Shown here piece by piece: positions 17,890 through 28,669 of a stretch of DNA of 64,000 nt (the first letter of the stretch is position 1; every line of letters begins with the position of its first letter). Position numbers and translations under genes: made by a program. The DNA is from Marinobacter koreensis (GTDB taxonomy: Bacteria > Pseudomonadota > Gammaproteobacteria > Pseudomonadales > Oleiphilaceae): positions 248,001-312,000 of the forward strand of contig NZ_JAKZAJ010000004.1 in the NCBI RefSeq assembly GCF_023156285.1, written 5' to 3'. The notes under the pieces were generated by a model. That model was not told the DNA's origin. It was given only the letters and a program-made list of their open reading frames with translations, and ran no database searches.

Positions 17890-19648
17890 GACAGGCCCTT
17901 CCCGTCAACGGGGCGCGCTCATTTTCATTACCCCGATTGTGATTTCGGCGGTGTTGCTGATGATTGCACTGGCGCTCGACGGCGCCCGGCTCTATTCCCT
18001 CCGCTCGGAGATGCAGAGTCAGGTGGATGCGGCTGCCACCGCGGCGGCAGACGCAGCTCAGGCCTGCGGCGGCGATACCATTACCCTCGCCACCATGTCG
18101 CAGCGGGCCCTGGCAGCGGCACAGGCCCAGGGCTTTTCCGGGAATCCGGACGACCTGGTGGTTACGCCCGGGCTGCTGGAGGCTGGCAGTGGGGATGAAG
18201 TTGCGTTCCACGCCGTTCCGGATCTGGCCCAATCCAACGCAACGCATGTCCGGTATCAGAGGTCGGAGCCGATTTCACGACTGTTGCCGGAAAGTGTGCT
18301 CGGATCCGTGACGCTGGAAGCCTCCGCCGCTGTGCGACGGGAGGTGGTGGCCACCATCAGTGCTGCCGGTTCGACCGCCGGTGTCGATGGTGGGCTTCTG
18401 GGAGCGCTGCTTGGCGGTGTCCTGGGCCAGCCCGGCTACTCACTGGATGCCACCGATCTGGCCAGTATCGGCAATACCCTGTTTTCGGTGGGTGACCTGC
18501 TGGCGGATCTGGGCGTTGATCAGTTGGAAGATGCATTACCACTGGGGGCGGATGAGCTGGCGACCGCCATCCGCAATGTTGCCGGTGCCGCCACACCGGC
18601 AGGCGATCTGGCTGGCCGGCTCCTCTCGGCCAATGGCATCGAATCGGTGGCGGTGTCGGATGTGATTTCTGCCCTGGCCGATACCCGCGTGCCTTCAGAT
18701 GCCAACGTCCGTGCCTATGACCTGCTGGTGAGCCTTGCCCTGAATGTGCTCCAACAGCAGCAGCTGCTCAGTGGTAATCCGCTGGTGCTCAACAATCTTG
18801 CGCCGCTGGGTTTGCCGTTGGTGTCAGCAATCGACGACAGCAGTCTGGAGATCCGGCTGTATGTGAACCGCCCGCCCACCGTGGCAATTGGGCCGGCTCG
18901 CCAGAACAGCAATGGTGACTGGCTGACAACTTTCCGGGCGCCGGACCTGAGTCTGGAGGTGGACGTTTCGGCCGGGCTTCCCACCATCAATCTGCTGGGC
19001 CTGGCCGAGTTCGGCATCGGTTCACTTCAGGTGCCACTTTCGGTGGATCTAGGCGGTGGGTCGGGTGCATTGGTATCCGCCCGCTGTGCGCGAGGCGGAA
19101 CGAACAGTGTCCAGTTCGGGATGGCGCTTGAGCGGGATGCGCTCGAACTGGGTACCGGCCAGGTCGATACGGCTACCGGAGCCCTGGTTCCGGATACCCT
19201 TTCCGTGCAGGTTGGGCATCTGAAACTCCTGGCGGGTTTGCTGACCCTGGATCCGGCCTTGGGTGCGGACATTGTGGTGGACGGCAGTGTCGGCTCGGCT
19301 TCCACCGTATCCCAGGTGACACCGGCGTATCCGCTTTATTGCGGTCCGTCCGGTTGCGAGCGCATGGTCTACGATGCCTCCGGCGGGGGATTGTCTTCGG
19401 CGGATTTCTACGCCCAGGTCAGCGATCTTCAGGTGCTTGGCGCCAGCGTGGATACATCTCTTATCAATTCCCTGCTTGCCGTTGTCGAGGGCTTGGTTAA
19501 CGATATAACGACAAGTGTTCTGAATTCGATCGTGAATCCGTTGGCAGAAGCGCTGGGGGTCGGCATCGGTGGCATGCAGGTCAGTATTGAGTCCGCGACG
19601 CAGCAGGGCAGTCAGCTGGTTGAGGGTGTGCCCATACTTCAGAACTGA
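17867..19648 (+). CDS. TadG-like pilus protein
   Basis: A protein of about 593 residues. The N-terminus SRQRGALIFITPIVISAVLLMIALALDGARL is the TadG-like (Flp assembly) membrane anchor, followed by a large periplasmic region rich in Ala, Gly, Leu and Ser and poor in charge. No VWA metal site is evident. Cysteines are few. The start is uncertain: ATG 17867 and GTG 17879 both lie in the overlap with the preceding gene, and neither has a strong ribosome-binding site. It is the last clear pilus gene of the operon. Confidence 0.75.
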   Translation: MISPVISRTGPSRQRGALIFITPIVISAVLLMIALALDGARLYSLRSEMQSQVDAAATAAADAAQACGGDTITLATMSQRALAAAQAQGFSGNPDDLVVTPGLLEAGSGDEVAFHAVPDLAQSNATHVRYQRSEPISRLLPESVLGSVTLEASAAVRREVVATISAAGSTAGVDGGLLGALLGGVLGQPGYSLDATDLASIGNTLFSVGDLLADLGVDQLEDALPLGADELATAIRNVAGAATPAGDLAGRLLSANGIESVAVSDVISALADTRVPSDANVRAYDLLVSLALNVLQQQQLLSGNPLVLNNLAPLGLPLVSAIDDSSLEIRLYVNRPPTVAIGPARQNSNGDWLTTFRAPDLSLEVDVSAGLPTINLLGLAEFGIGSLQVPLSVDLGGGSGALVSARCARGGTNSVQFGMALERDALELGTGQVDTATGALVPDTLSVQVGHLKLLAGLLTLDPALGADIVVDGSVGSASTVSQVTPAYPLYCGPSGCERMVYDASGGGLSSADFYAQVSDLQVLGASVDTSLINSLLAVVEGLVNDITTSVLNSIVNPLAEALGVGIGGMQVSIESATQQGSQLVEGVPILQN

Positions 19649-19672
19649 CAGAGGGAATTTCAGGGATGAGTC

Positions 19673-21763
19673 ATGATGGACGCCTCGGTTGAAGCAGACT
19701 GGATCAGCCTCTTGAAACCGTTTTTGCTGTGGGTGTCCCCCTTTCTGGCACTGGTCTTCCTGGTGCTATTGGTGGTTTTCTGGCTTCGGGCACGACGGCT
19801 GGGCCGCCAGGTCTACGATCTGACGCTGGAGGTTGGCGCTTCGTCCCGGTCCCTGCGCACGGCCGACCGTGATCTCCAGTCTCTCTTTGACCAGTCCAGC
19901 ATTGCGGTGTTCATTCTTGATCATCGTCGTCGAGAAATACTCTACGCCAACAATACGGCGCTGACGGCATTCGGTGTCAGCGATGCCGACGCACTGACGT
20001 CCCGCGTCATCCAGAATCCCGAGGCGTGGGAGGAATCCTCCTTTACCCTGCTGGAATTCGAAGCGCTGCTCGACAAGGTCACCCGTACCGGGCTGCAGGT
20101 CTTTGAATGGCGCTTGCCGGGTGGCGAACAGGCGCCCGAGTGGCTCGACTGCTCCCTGTCCTTCATTACCTATCTTGGCAACCAGTCGGTGCTGTTCACT
20201 GGCGTCAATATCACCGCCCGCAAGCGCAATGATGCACTGGAAAAATTCCAGCTCAGAGCCATGCGGGCAATCGCCAGCGACAGTCCGCTGAACCAGTCCC
20301 TGTCCCAGCTGGTTGCGCTGATTGAACGGCTGATTCCCCGCGCCCGGTGTGCGGTCTTCGTGCATGATGCCGAGCAGCGACGGCTGCGTTGGACGGCGGG
20401 CAGCAGCGATCTTCCATCGCCGTTCCAGGATCGTCTGGATGAGCTGCCGGTGGCTTTCGGGGCGGCAGGAGCCGGTACCGCAGCCAGTATTCGTGAGCGT
20501 GTGGTGGCACGGGATGTCCGCAGTGACCAGCGCTGGGATGCGTTCCGGGACCTGGCCGAGCAGGCGGGAGTCCGGTCGTCCTGGGCGGAACCGGTGATTG
20601 GTGCCAATGGCGAATTACTCGGCTGCGTGGAGCTCTACCACGACGAAGTCTGGACACCCTCGGAAGACGACGTCGATCGGCTGACGGCGCCGGTATCACT
20701 TGCCAGCCTGGCCATCGAACGCCATCACTGGCAGGCGAAGCTTGAACAGATGATTGTCTCGGAACAATCGGTCCGTCGCATCAGCACCAATCTGCTGACG
20801 CTGGATATGGAACGTGTGGACGAAGGGATCGTCGGAACCTGCGCGACCATGGGGGACTTCTTTCAGGCGGACCGGGTTTTCATCTGTCAGCTGGAGGAGG
20901 CATCCCACGAGATCTCTATCAGCCACGAATGGTGCATCCGGGCGCTGGCCAGACTGCGGCCGGAGACCGGCCGGAAGTTTCCGGTGATACCGTCGAGTCT
21001 GGGAGTGCTTTTCCGGGAGTCGTCACCCCAGGTCTTTGATGAAGAAAATCCACTGCCTCCCATGCTCGAATTTCTTGCGGAGCGTCTGGAGCGGGGTGCT
21101 GACAAGTCGGTCATCCTCGGGCCGATATTCCGGAACGAACGGCTGACCGGCTTCCTCGGGATCCAGAAAACCTCGGCCGGTCAGGCCTGGACTCCGGCGC
21201 GTACAGAAACGGCTCAGCTGATGGCCAGCCTGATCGGGGCGGTCATGACCCGGCAGGAACTGGTCAACTCCCTGACCTTCCAGGCCGTGCACGATCAGCT
21301 CACCGGTCTGTATAACCGGCACAAGCTCGAGAATTTCCTCAAGCAGGAAGTGGCCCGGTGCAACCGGTATTCCAGCGTCTTTTCACTGATCATCTTTGAC
21401 CTGGACCGTTTCAAATCCATCAACGATCGCTTCGGACATAATGAAGGCGATTCGGTGCTGTCCACCGTCGCTCAGCTGGTAGACCAGAATGTCCGGGAGA
21501 GTGAAGTGGCGGGTCGCTGGGGCGGCGAAGAATTCCTGATCCTGCTGCCGGAGACCGGAACCGACAGTGCCATTGCCGTTGCCGAGCGGATTCGGGAAAC
21601 CATCGCCCAACACCGGTTCTCCATTCCGGAGCCCGTGACCATCAGTGCCGGCGTCGCCACCTTTCGCGCCGGAGACGATCCCCACCAGCTTGTGCAGCGC
21701 GCTGATGCCGCCCTCTACAACGCCAAGGATGCCGGGCGCAATCGGGTGATTTCGGCGTTATAG
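19673..21763 (+). CDS. membrane diguanylate cyclase with PAS and GAF-like domains
   Basis: A 696-residue protein that should make c-di-GMP. One membrane helix lies at about residues 14-38. A PAS domain follows (DQSSIAVFILDHRRREILYAN, about 70-185), then two GAF-like regions (about 200-350 and 365-530) and a C-terminal GGDEF domain. The active-site motif is intact, GGEEF at 617-621, with DLDRFKSINDRFGH before it. The inhibitory I-site has Arg608-x-x-Glu611 in place of RxxD, so product inhibition may be weakened. It starts 24 bases after the tadG-like gene on the same strand, with no terminator between, which links it to pilus control. Confidence 0.88.
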   Translation: MMDASVEADWISLLKPFLLWVSPFLALVFLVLLVVFWLRARRLGRQVYDLTLEVGASSRSLRTADRDLQSLFDQSSIAVFILDHRRREILYANNTALTAFGVSDADALTSRVIQNPEAWEESSFTLLEFEALLDKVTRTGLQVFEWRLPGGEQAPEWLDCSLSFITYLGNQSVLFTGVNITARKRNDALEKFQLRAMRAIASDSPLNQSLSQLVALIERLIPRARCAVFVHDAEQRRLRWTAGSSDLPSPFQDRLDELPVAFGAAGAGTAASIRERVVARDVRSDQRWDAFRDLAEQAGVRSSWAEPVIGANGELLGCVELYHDEVWTPSEDDVDRLTAPVSLASLAIERHHWQAKLEQMIVSEQSVRRISTNLLTLDMERVDEGIVGTCATMGDFFQADRVFICQLEEASHEISISHEWCIRALARLRPETGRKFPVIPSSLGVLFRESSPQVFDEENPLPPMLEFLAERLERGADKSVILGPIFRNERLTGFLGIQKTSAGQAWTPARTETAQLMASLIGAVMTRQELVNSLTFQAVHDQLTGLYNRHKLENFLKQEVARCNRYSSVFSLIIFDLDRFKSINDRFGHNEGDSVLSTVAQLVDQNVRESEVAGRWGGEEFLILLPETGTDSAIAVAERIRETIAQHRFSIPEPVTISAGVATFRAGDDPHQLVQRADAALYNAKDAGRNRVISAL

Positions 21764-21773
21764 TGGTTGCCGC

Positions 21774-23096
21774 CTAGAGTGGCCAGTCTGCCGCATCGAC
21801 CGTGTGATTGCCCACGGGTTGGTCGGATTCACCCTCCCATTGGTCAACAAAGGTCCCGCAGGGATCGAACTGCCGGGCCTGTTTCTCGAGATTGAAATGC
21901 CGGCCGCCGCGAGGATCGGCTCCGACACCCGCCAGGTACTGCCAGTTGCCATAGTTGCTGGCGACGTCGTAGTCGATCAGTTGCTGTTCGAACCAGGCGG
22001 CTCCGTAACGCCAGTCCAGTTCCAGTTCGTTGACCAGGCAGCTGGCGACGATCTGCCTGGCCCGATTGCTGATGTATCCGGTTTCCCGGAGCTGGTTCAT
22101 GGCCGCATTGACCAGTGGGTACTCGGTATTGCCCTCGCACCAGGCCTTGAAGCGGTGTCCGTAGAAGGTTGCCTGGTGTCGCTTGCGCTGCACGCCGTCC
22201 CGGCGGAACAGATTGGCTCCGTGTTTCAGCGCGTACCAGTAGAAGTATTCCCGCCACAGAAGCTCGAACCACAGCCAGTAGGTGGAGTCGTTGCGAGTCA
22301 CGGTGCGCTCATATTCCGCAATCTTGGCTGCAACTTCCCGGGCTGACAGGCTGCCGTTCGCCAGCCAGGGGGAAAACTTGGAAGAGCTGTCCCAGTCGTC
22401 GAGGGCGTTGCGGGTTTCCTTGTAACGGTCGATATGGTGATTGGTGAACAGGTAATCCTGCAGCCGAGCCAGACCTTCATCTTCGCCACCGATGAAACGC
22501 AGCGGATGCACCGGCTCGTCGATGGCCGGACAGTCGCCGCGATTGTCCTCCGGAAAACCGGGAGCCGGCGGCAGTGCGCTGAGCGTTCGAATTCGCAACA
22601 GGTCGGAATTGGCATCGCTTTTCTGCTCGATCTGCTTCCGGAACTGCGAAAAGGTGGCCGGCAGATCGTTCAGAGGCATCGGAAGGGCGCTTTCCGGAAA
22701 CAGCGAGAGGGTTTCGAACTGCTGAAATACGGTCTCGGGCAGGGCCTCCTTGAGTGTCCGCCATTGTTCTGCCTCCGCCGTGCCGGGCAAGCGAGATCGG
22801 ACCACCCGGCCGATTCCATGGGCTTGCACCAGGTCGGGAATGATCCTTGCCGGCTCGCCAAAGGCAATGTGCAGTCGCTGGCCCATGCCTCTGAGGTTGC
22901 GCTCCAGCGCCATCAGGCTCTGCCACAGGAATCGCCACCGGTGACTGCCCATTGCTTTGCCCTGCATCGCGCCCGTGCGAAACCACTGGGGATCCACCAC
23001 ATAAACGCACAGCAGCACATCCGAGCGGGAGGCTGCCAGCAGGGCCGCGTTGTCGTGCAACCGCAGGTCTCGGGTAAACCAGTAAAGCGTATGCAT
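21774..23096 (-). CDS. cryptochrome DASH / photolyase family protein
   Basis: A 440-residue flavoprotein of the photolyase superfamily. The N-terminal alpha/beta domain begins LYWFTRDLRLHDNAALL and the C-terminal FAD-binding half holds YKETRNALDDWDSSSKFSPW, WLWFELLWREYFYWYALKHG, GYISNRARQIVASCL and DYDVASNYGNWQYLAGVG. The SSKFSPWLA and NWQYLAGVG forms are typical of the DASH group, which repairs cyclobutane dimers mainly in single-stranded DNA and can act as a light sensor. The length fits bacterial DASH proteins. It converges on the diguanylate cyclase gene with a 10-base gap. Confidence 0.9.
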   Translation of the reverse strand: MHTLYWFTRDLRLHDNAALLAASRSDVLLCVYVVDPQWFRTGAMQGKAMGSHRWRFLWQSLMALERNLRGMGQRLHIAFGEPARIIPDLVQAHGIGRVVRSRLPGTAEAEQWRTLKEALPETVFQQFETLSLFPESALPMPLNDLPATFSQFRKQIEQKSDANSDLLRIRTLSALPPAPGFPEDNRGDCPAIDEPVHPLRFIGGEDEGLARLQDYLFTNHHIDRYKETRNALDDWDSSSKFSPWLANGSLSAREVAAKIAEYERTVTRNDSTYWLWFELLWREYFYWYALKHGANLFRRDGVQRKRHQATFYGHRFKAWCEGNTEYPLVNAAMNQLRETGYISNRARQIVASCLVNELELDWRYGAAWFEQQLIDYDVASNYGNWQYLAGVGADPRGGRHFNLEKQARQFDPCGTFVDQWEGESDQPVGNHTVDAADWPL

Positions 23097-23191
23097 TGTA
23101 CCTATAGTCCGAATTTAGAGCCGGTAGTACCAGCATACGCCCCACACGGCTGAAAAGATTATCCAAAGCCCGTTTCAGGGAGGGTTACGGG

Positions 23192-24319
23192 TCAGGCATT
23201 GGCCTCCAGTTCTTTGAGTGTCGGATAGTCGGTATAGCCGTGTTCGTCACCACCATAGAAGGTGCTGTCGTCCCACTCGTTGAGGGGCGCGTTCTGACGG
23301 AAGCGCTCCGGCAGATCCGGGTTGGCGATAAACGGGCGACCGAAGGTGACCAGGTCACAGCGGCCCTGGCTGATACGGGTGCGTGCTTCTTCGGCGGTGT
23401 AGGCGCCGTTGGCGATGTAGGTACCCTTGAACGCCGTGCGGATGGCGTCGATCACCTCTTCCGGGCGGCCGTTGGCATGGTTACCCTGGAAGGAGTCTTC
23501 AACCACCTCGATGTAGGCGACGCCCAGCTCGTTCAGGTGCCTGGCAAAGGTGCCGAAGGTTTCGACCGGGTTCTCGTCATACATGGCGTTGAAGCTCCCG
23601 GTCGGGCTCACCCGAACGCCCACGTTGTCTTTACCCCACACATCGATGACCGCCCGGATCACCATCAGCGGTAAGCGCAGGCGATTTTCTACGGAACCGC
23701 CGTACTCATCGGTACGTTGGTTACTGCCGCTCTTGATGAACTGATCGAGCAGGTAGCCGTTGGCAGCGTGGACCTCGACACCGTCGAATCCGGCTTCCTT
23801 GGCGTTCTGGGCGCCCTGACGATACTGCTCCACGATATCGGCCATTTCCCCGGTCTCCAGCGCCCTTGGCTCTGGGACATCCACCATGCCGGAATCGGCG
23901 CTGATAAACGTCTTGGCACCTTCCGGCCTGATTGCGGAGGGCGCCACCGGTTGCTCTCCGTCAGGCTGCAGCGCCGGATGGGAAATCCGGCCCACATGCC
24001 ACAGTTGCATATGGATTCGCCCGCCGGCCATATGCACCGCGCCTGTGACCTTTTTCCAGCCGTCAATCTGTTCCCGGGAGTGGATGCCTGGTGTAAAGGC
24101 ATAGCCCTTGCCCTGGGGCGAGACCTGGGTAGCCTCGCTGAAAATCATCCCGGCGCCGGCGCGTTGCTGGTAGTAATGGGCGTTCATGTCGTTGGGAATG
24201 TCACCCGGCTGGCTTGACCGTGAACGGGTCAGGGGAGACATGAGTACCCGGTTGGGCAGGGTCAGATTGCCCAGGTTGAATGGCTCGAACAACGGATCAT
24301 TCTGGTTCTGATTGCTCAT
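23192..24319 (-). CDS. nemA: NemA-like alkene/N-ethylmaleimide reductase (old yellow enzyme)
   Basis: A 375-residue FMN-dependent ene-reductase of the old yellow enzyme family that reduces electrophilic alkenes and nitro compounds with NAD(P)H. LFEPFNLGNLTLPNRVLMSPLTR is the usual N-terminus. The substrate-binding pair is HAANGYLLDQF, and the barrel ends with the FMN-phosphate segment LVTFGRPFIANPDLPERF. It lies downstream of a divergently controlled TetR gene on the same strand, in the E. coli nemRA order, and has its own operator at 24352-24363. Expression should rise when reactive electrophiles inactivate the repressor. Confidence 0.9.
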   Translation of the reverse strand: MSNQNQNDPLFEPFNLGNLTLPNRVLMSPLTRSRSSQPGDIPNDMNAHYYQQRAGAGMIFSEATQVSPQGKGYAFTPGIHSREQIDGWKKVTGAVHMAGGRIHMQLWHVGRISHPALQPDGEQPVAPSAIRPEGAKTFISADSGMVDVPEPRALETGEMADIVEQYRQGAQNAKEAGFDGVEVHAANGYLLDQFIKSGSNQRTDEYGGSVENRLRLPLMVIRAVIDVWGKDNVGVRVSPTGSFNAMYDENPVETFGTFARHLNELGVAYIEVVEDSFQGNHANGRPEEVIDAIRTAFKGTYIANGAYTAEEARTRISQGRCDLVTFGRPFIANPDLPERFRQNAPLNEWDDSTFYGGDEHGYTDYPTLKELEANA

Positions 24320-24351
24320 CGTTTACTCCTTGCGAGTCGGGTGTAATTGAT

Positions 24352-24363
24352 TAGACCAGTCTA
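24352..24363. promoter_or_regulatory. NemR-type operator ahead of nemA
   Basis: TAGACCAGTCTA has 5-bp palindromic arms (TAGAC/GTCTA). It sits 33 bases upstream of the nemA start and shares the core TAGACCRGTC with the site ahead of the TetR gene (24986-25000). The shared core suggests one regulator for both. Confidence 0.65.
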
Positions 24364-24386
24364 CTAGTTCTCAGGCGAAAAAATTT

Positions 24387-26175
<1,789 letters not shown>

Positions 26176-26194
26176 CCGGTTTGTCCACCTGACC

Positions 26195-26232
26195 CTCAAA
26201 CTGACCGACGATTACCGGTCGGTCAGTTTGAG
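26195..26232. repeat. 15-bp perfect inverted repeat at the frmA/ompA-like convergence
   Basis: Arms 26195-26209 and 26218-26232 pair perfectly around the 8-base loop GATTACCG. The stop codon of the minus-strand gene lies in the loop, and the right arm codes its last residues. It is likely a two-way terminator between convergent genes. There is no U-tract on either side. Confidence 0.6.
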
Positions 26233-27258
26233 TTCTATCCGCCGGTTCTTCTGAAGGGCTTCCGGTGAGGTGCCCTCGGCGACCGGGAAGAACTCACCGA
26301 AGCCGGCGGCCACCATACGCTTCTCAGGCACACCCTGAGCCGCCAGGTAGCGAACCACCGCCACCGCCCGCGCCGTCGACAGTTCCCAGTTCGACGGGAA
26401 TTTCGGCGTGTTGATCGGAATGATGTCCGTATGGCCATCCACTCGCAGGATCCAGTCCACGTCGTCCGGAATCTTGTTGACCACATCCAGCAGCACGCCG
26501 GCCAGCTTGTCCAGCTCGCGTTTGCCTTCCGCCCCGAGTTCCGCCGATCCGGATGCGAACAGCAACTCCGAGGGCAGCAGGAACCGGTCGCCTACTACCC
26601 GGATGTTGTCGTTACTGGCCAGGATGTCCCTCAGTCGCGAGAAGAACTCCGACTGGTACTGCTCCAGCTGGTTCACCCTTTCGGCCAGCAGGGTATTCAG
26701 GCGTTGACTGACCTGTTTCAGTTGCGATTCCTTTTCGGCGGTCAGGTTTTTCTGGAGCTTCAGGGCCGCCGCGATTTCACGTAACTGGCCCTGGAGCGAC
26801 GCGATCTGGTTCGACAGCCTGAGAATCATGGCCTGCTGGCTGGCGGACATCTCTTCCTTGTCGGCCAGACTCTGCTCCATGCTGGCAAGCCTCTCCGCCT
26901 GGGCATCGGCATTGGCCGTCTGTTGCATCAGCTGCTCGCGGGTGTTCTCGAGTTGGCTGACCAGCGCGTCATTGCGATTCAGGCTATTGCTGTAGTCATT
27001 CTGGAGCGACGCCATCTGCTCTTCCATGGCTGCCGTCTTGTCTTTCTCGAGCCCAAGCAGCTCGGACAGTTCACTGAGCCGGGCGTTCAGACGAACCAGC
27101 TGGGAGTTGCGATCGGAAAGTGTCTGGGAGAGATACAGCTGGCTGACCACATAGACCATCAGCACGAAAATCACGAGCATCAGCAGTGCGGACAGGGCAT
27201 CGACATAGCCCGGCCAGACGTTGGTTGAACTGCGGGAGCGCCGGCGGGAACCGATCAT
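26212..27258 (-). CDS. OmpA/MotB-like peptidoglycan-binding protein with long coiled coil
   Basis: A 348-residue envelope protein. After a basic N-terminus comes one membrane helix (about residues 20-42, with Asp20 at its border, as in MotB and ExbD), then some 170 residues of heptad-rich coiled coil (30-205). The C-terminal OmpA-like domain (about 215-345) has VDGHTDIIPI and NRRIELKL, the peptidoglycan-binding motif. It is encoded in an ATGA overlap after a MotA/TolQ-like gene. Together they look like a proton-driven envelope motor that is not part of the flagellum. Such pairs are common in gammaproteobacteria but their job is not known. Zorya's ZorAB look alike, but no ZorC or ZorD is near. 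Confidence 0.78.
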   Translation of the reverse strand: MIGSRRRSRSSTNVWPGYVDALSALLMLVIFVLMVYVVSQLYLSQTLSDRNSQLVRLNARLSELSELLGLEKDKTAAMEEQMASLQNDYSNSLNRNDALVSQLENTREQLMQQTANADAQAERLASMEQSLADKEEMSASQQAMILRLSNQIASLQGQLREIAAALKLQKNLTAEKESQLKQVSQRLNTLLAERVNQLEQYQSEFFSRLRDILASNDNIRVVGDRFLLPSELLFASGSAELGAEGKRELDKLAGVLLDVVNKIPDDVDWILRVDGHTDIIPINTPKFPSNWELSTARAVAVVRYLAAQGVPEKRMVAAGFGEFFPVAEGTSPEALQKNRRIELKLTDR

Positions 27259-27983
27259 GACAGGTCTTTCTCGTCATCCACCCGGTCCACCAGGTTGGTG
27301 ACCCCGGTCAGCCATTCCTCAAGGCCGTCGTAGAAACGGTTCTGGGCATGCCCTGCCTGGATGTCCAGAAAGCCCAGAATCAGCGACCCTCCGAGGCCGA
27401 GCAGGGAGGAACTGAATGCCGTGCCCATACCCTGAAGCGGTGTCAGCAGCCCTGCCTGAAGGTCGCCAAAGACCTTGCCGAAGTCCTCCTGGCTCATGTC
27501 CAGGCCGGCGATCACATCGCCCACAGCGTTGATGGTCCCGAGCAGCCCCCAGAAGGTCCCGAGAAGGCCCAGAAACACCAGCAGGTTAATGAAGTAACGG
27601 GTGATTTCCCGTTGCTCGTCCATCCGGGAGTGGATGCCGTCCAGTACCGTTCGCAGTGACATCGTGGACAGGGTGAACCGATCCCGCTTTGCCTCCTCGC
27701 CCAGTTGCCTGGCCAGGGGCTTCAGCAGTCGGGGCTCCTGCAGCACCGATAGTCCCGAATGACCGGTACGGAACTGGGCAACCCAGCGGAGCTCCGGGAA
27801 CAGTACGAACACCTGTCGATAGGTCAGGGCGATTCCCACGATCAGGACGCCGACAATCAGCAGGTTGAACACCCAGTTGGCCATGAACGCGGTGATCAGT
27901 GGCTTGTGAATAAGTGCGCCAACGATGACGACAACGCCCAGGAATAGCGTCATCCAGAACAGCGTATGCTTCGGATTGCTCAT
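27255..27983 (-). CDS. MotA/TolQ/ExbB-like ion channel protein
   Basis: A 242-residue inner-membrane protein. ATG 27983 (MSNPKHTLFWMTLFLG) was chosen; the frame runs on to 28166, but the added part has no membrane or conserved look. Two helices lie near residues 8-58, and two more at about 130-155 and 180-210, with LLGTFWGLLGTINAVGDV and QGMGTAFSSSLLGLGGSLILGFLD as the MotA/TolQ/ExbB channel core. It overlaps the following OmpA/MotB-like gene by four bases, and the two should form one complex. It is distinct from pomA elsewhere in the window. Confidence 0.8.
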   Translation of the reverse strand: MSNPKHTLFWMTLFLGVVVIVGALIHKPLITAFMANWVFNLLIVGVLIVGIALTYRQVFVLFPELRWVAQFRTGHSGLSVLQEPRLLKPLARQLGEEAKRDRFTLSTMSLRTVLDGIHSRMDEQREITRYFINLLVFLGLLGTFWGLLGTINAVGDVIAGLDMSQEDFGKVFGDLQAGLLTPLQGMGTAFSSSLLGLGGSLILGFLDIQAGHAQNRFYDGLEEWLTGVTNLVDRVDDEKDLS

Positions 27984-28166
27984 GACTTCGGCCAACCTTT
28001 TGAGGAATTCCCCAAAAACGTTAGCACAGAGTGGCGTTGAATGATGTGACAGTTGCGGATAGGAGGGGGTGTCTTTCGGGGCTCGGATCGCTGGTATGAT
28101 GAACCCGTGCCGGTTCCGGTAAGGGGCCATGATCGACCAGAAACCAGTCAAGATGAGTAATGCCAC

Positions 28167-28643
28167 ATGCCTGAGTCCAGCGATATGCCTTTTCGTTTCC
28201 GATTTCGCGTGCGCTACGGCGAGTGCGATGCCCAGAGCGTTGTATTCAATGCTCGGTACGCCGATTTCGTCGATATTGCGGTCAACGAGTATATCCGGGT
28301 GCTGTTCGGGGATTACCAGAATTTACTGGATCAGGATCTGGATATTCAGGTGGTGAGCCTGACCATCAACTGGAAGGCGCCGGCGCGGTTTGATGACGTG
28401 CTGGAGGCCAGGATTCGGACCGGCCGGATTGGCCGCACCTCCTTCACGCTCCATCTGGAATTCTATCGGTTTGCCGATGGGCAATTCATTGCAGACGCCG
28501 ACATCACCGACGTGATGATACAGCCGTCGATGATGGAAAAAGTCGTGATTCCGGATCGGATCCGGGCATTGCTTGAAGCCGGCGCTCCGGGCGTACTGCT
28601 CAGCCACGCCGGCGAGCAGCAGCCCGACTTCAGGACCGGATAA
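28167..28643 (+). CDS. 4-hydroxybenzoyl-CoA-type thioesterase
   Basis: A 158-residue hotdog-fold protein. VRYGECDAQSVVFNARYADFVD near residue 14 is the active-site signature of the 4HBT/YbgC thioesterases, with Asp21 as the likely catalytic acid. The later region INWKAPARFDDVLEARI is the usual second conserved strand. It should hydrolyse an acyl-CoA in the cytosol; the chain is not known. A second in-frame ATG at 28185 is possible. It is followed by a small hairpin at its convergence with the PfpI-like gene. Confidence 0.82.
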   Translation: MPESSDMPFRFRFRVRYGECDAQSVVFNARYADFVDIAVNEYIRVLFGDYQNLLDQDLDIQVVSLTINWKAPARFDDVLEARIRTGRIGRTSFTLHLEFYRFADGQFIADADITDVMIQPSMMEKVVIPDRIRALLEAGAPGVLLSHAGEQQPDFRTG

Positions 28644-28655
28644 CGCGGTTATCCG
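28637..28655. terminator. hairpin between convergent genes
   Basis: CGGATAAC-GCG-GTTATCCG forms perfect 8-bp arms with a three-base loop and covers the stop codon of the thioesterase. It may stop transcription from both sides. The lack of a U-tract keeps the confidence low. Confidence 0.4.
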
Positions 28656-28669
28656 TTCCCGGGTTGCCT

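Noticed and set aside
26212..27983. ZorA/ZorB of a Zorya defence system
   Set aside because: The pair has the MotA/MotB look, but the ZorA-like tail is missing and no zorC, zorD or zorE gene is near. The flanking genes are housekeeping.
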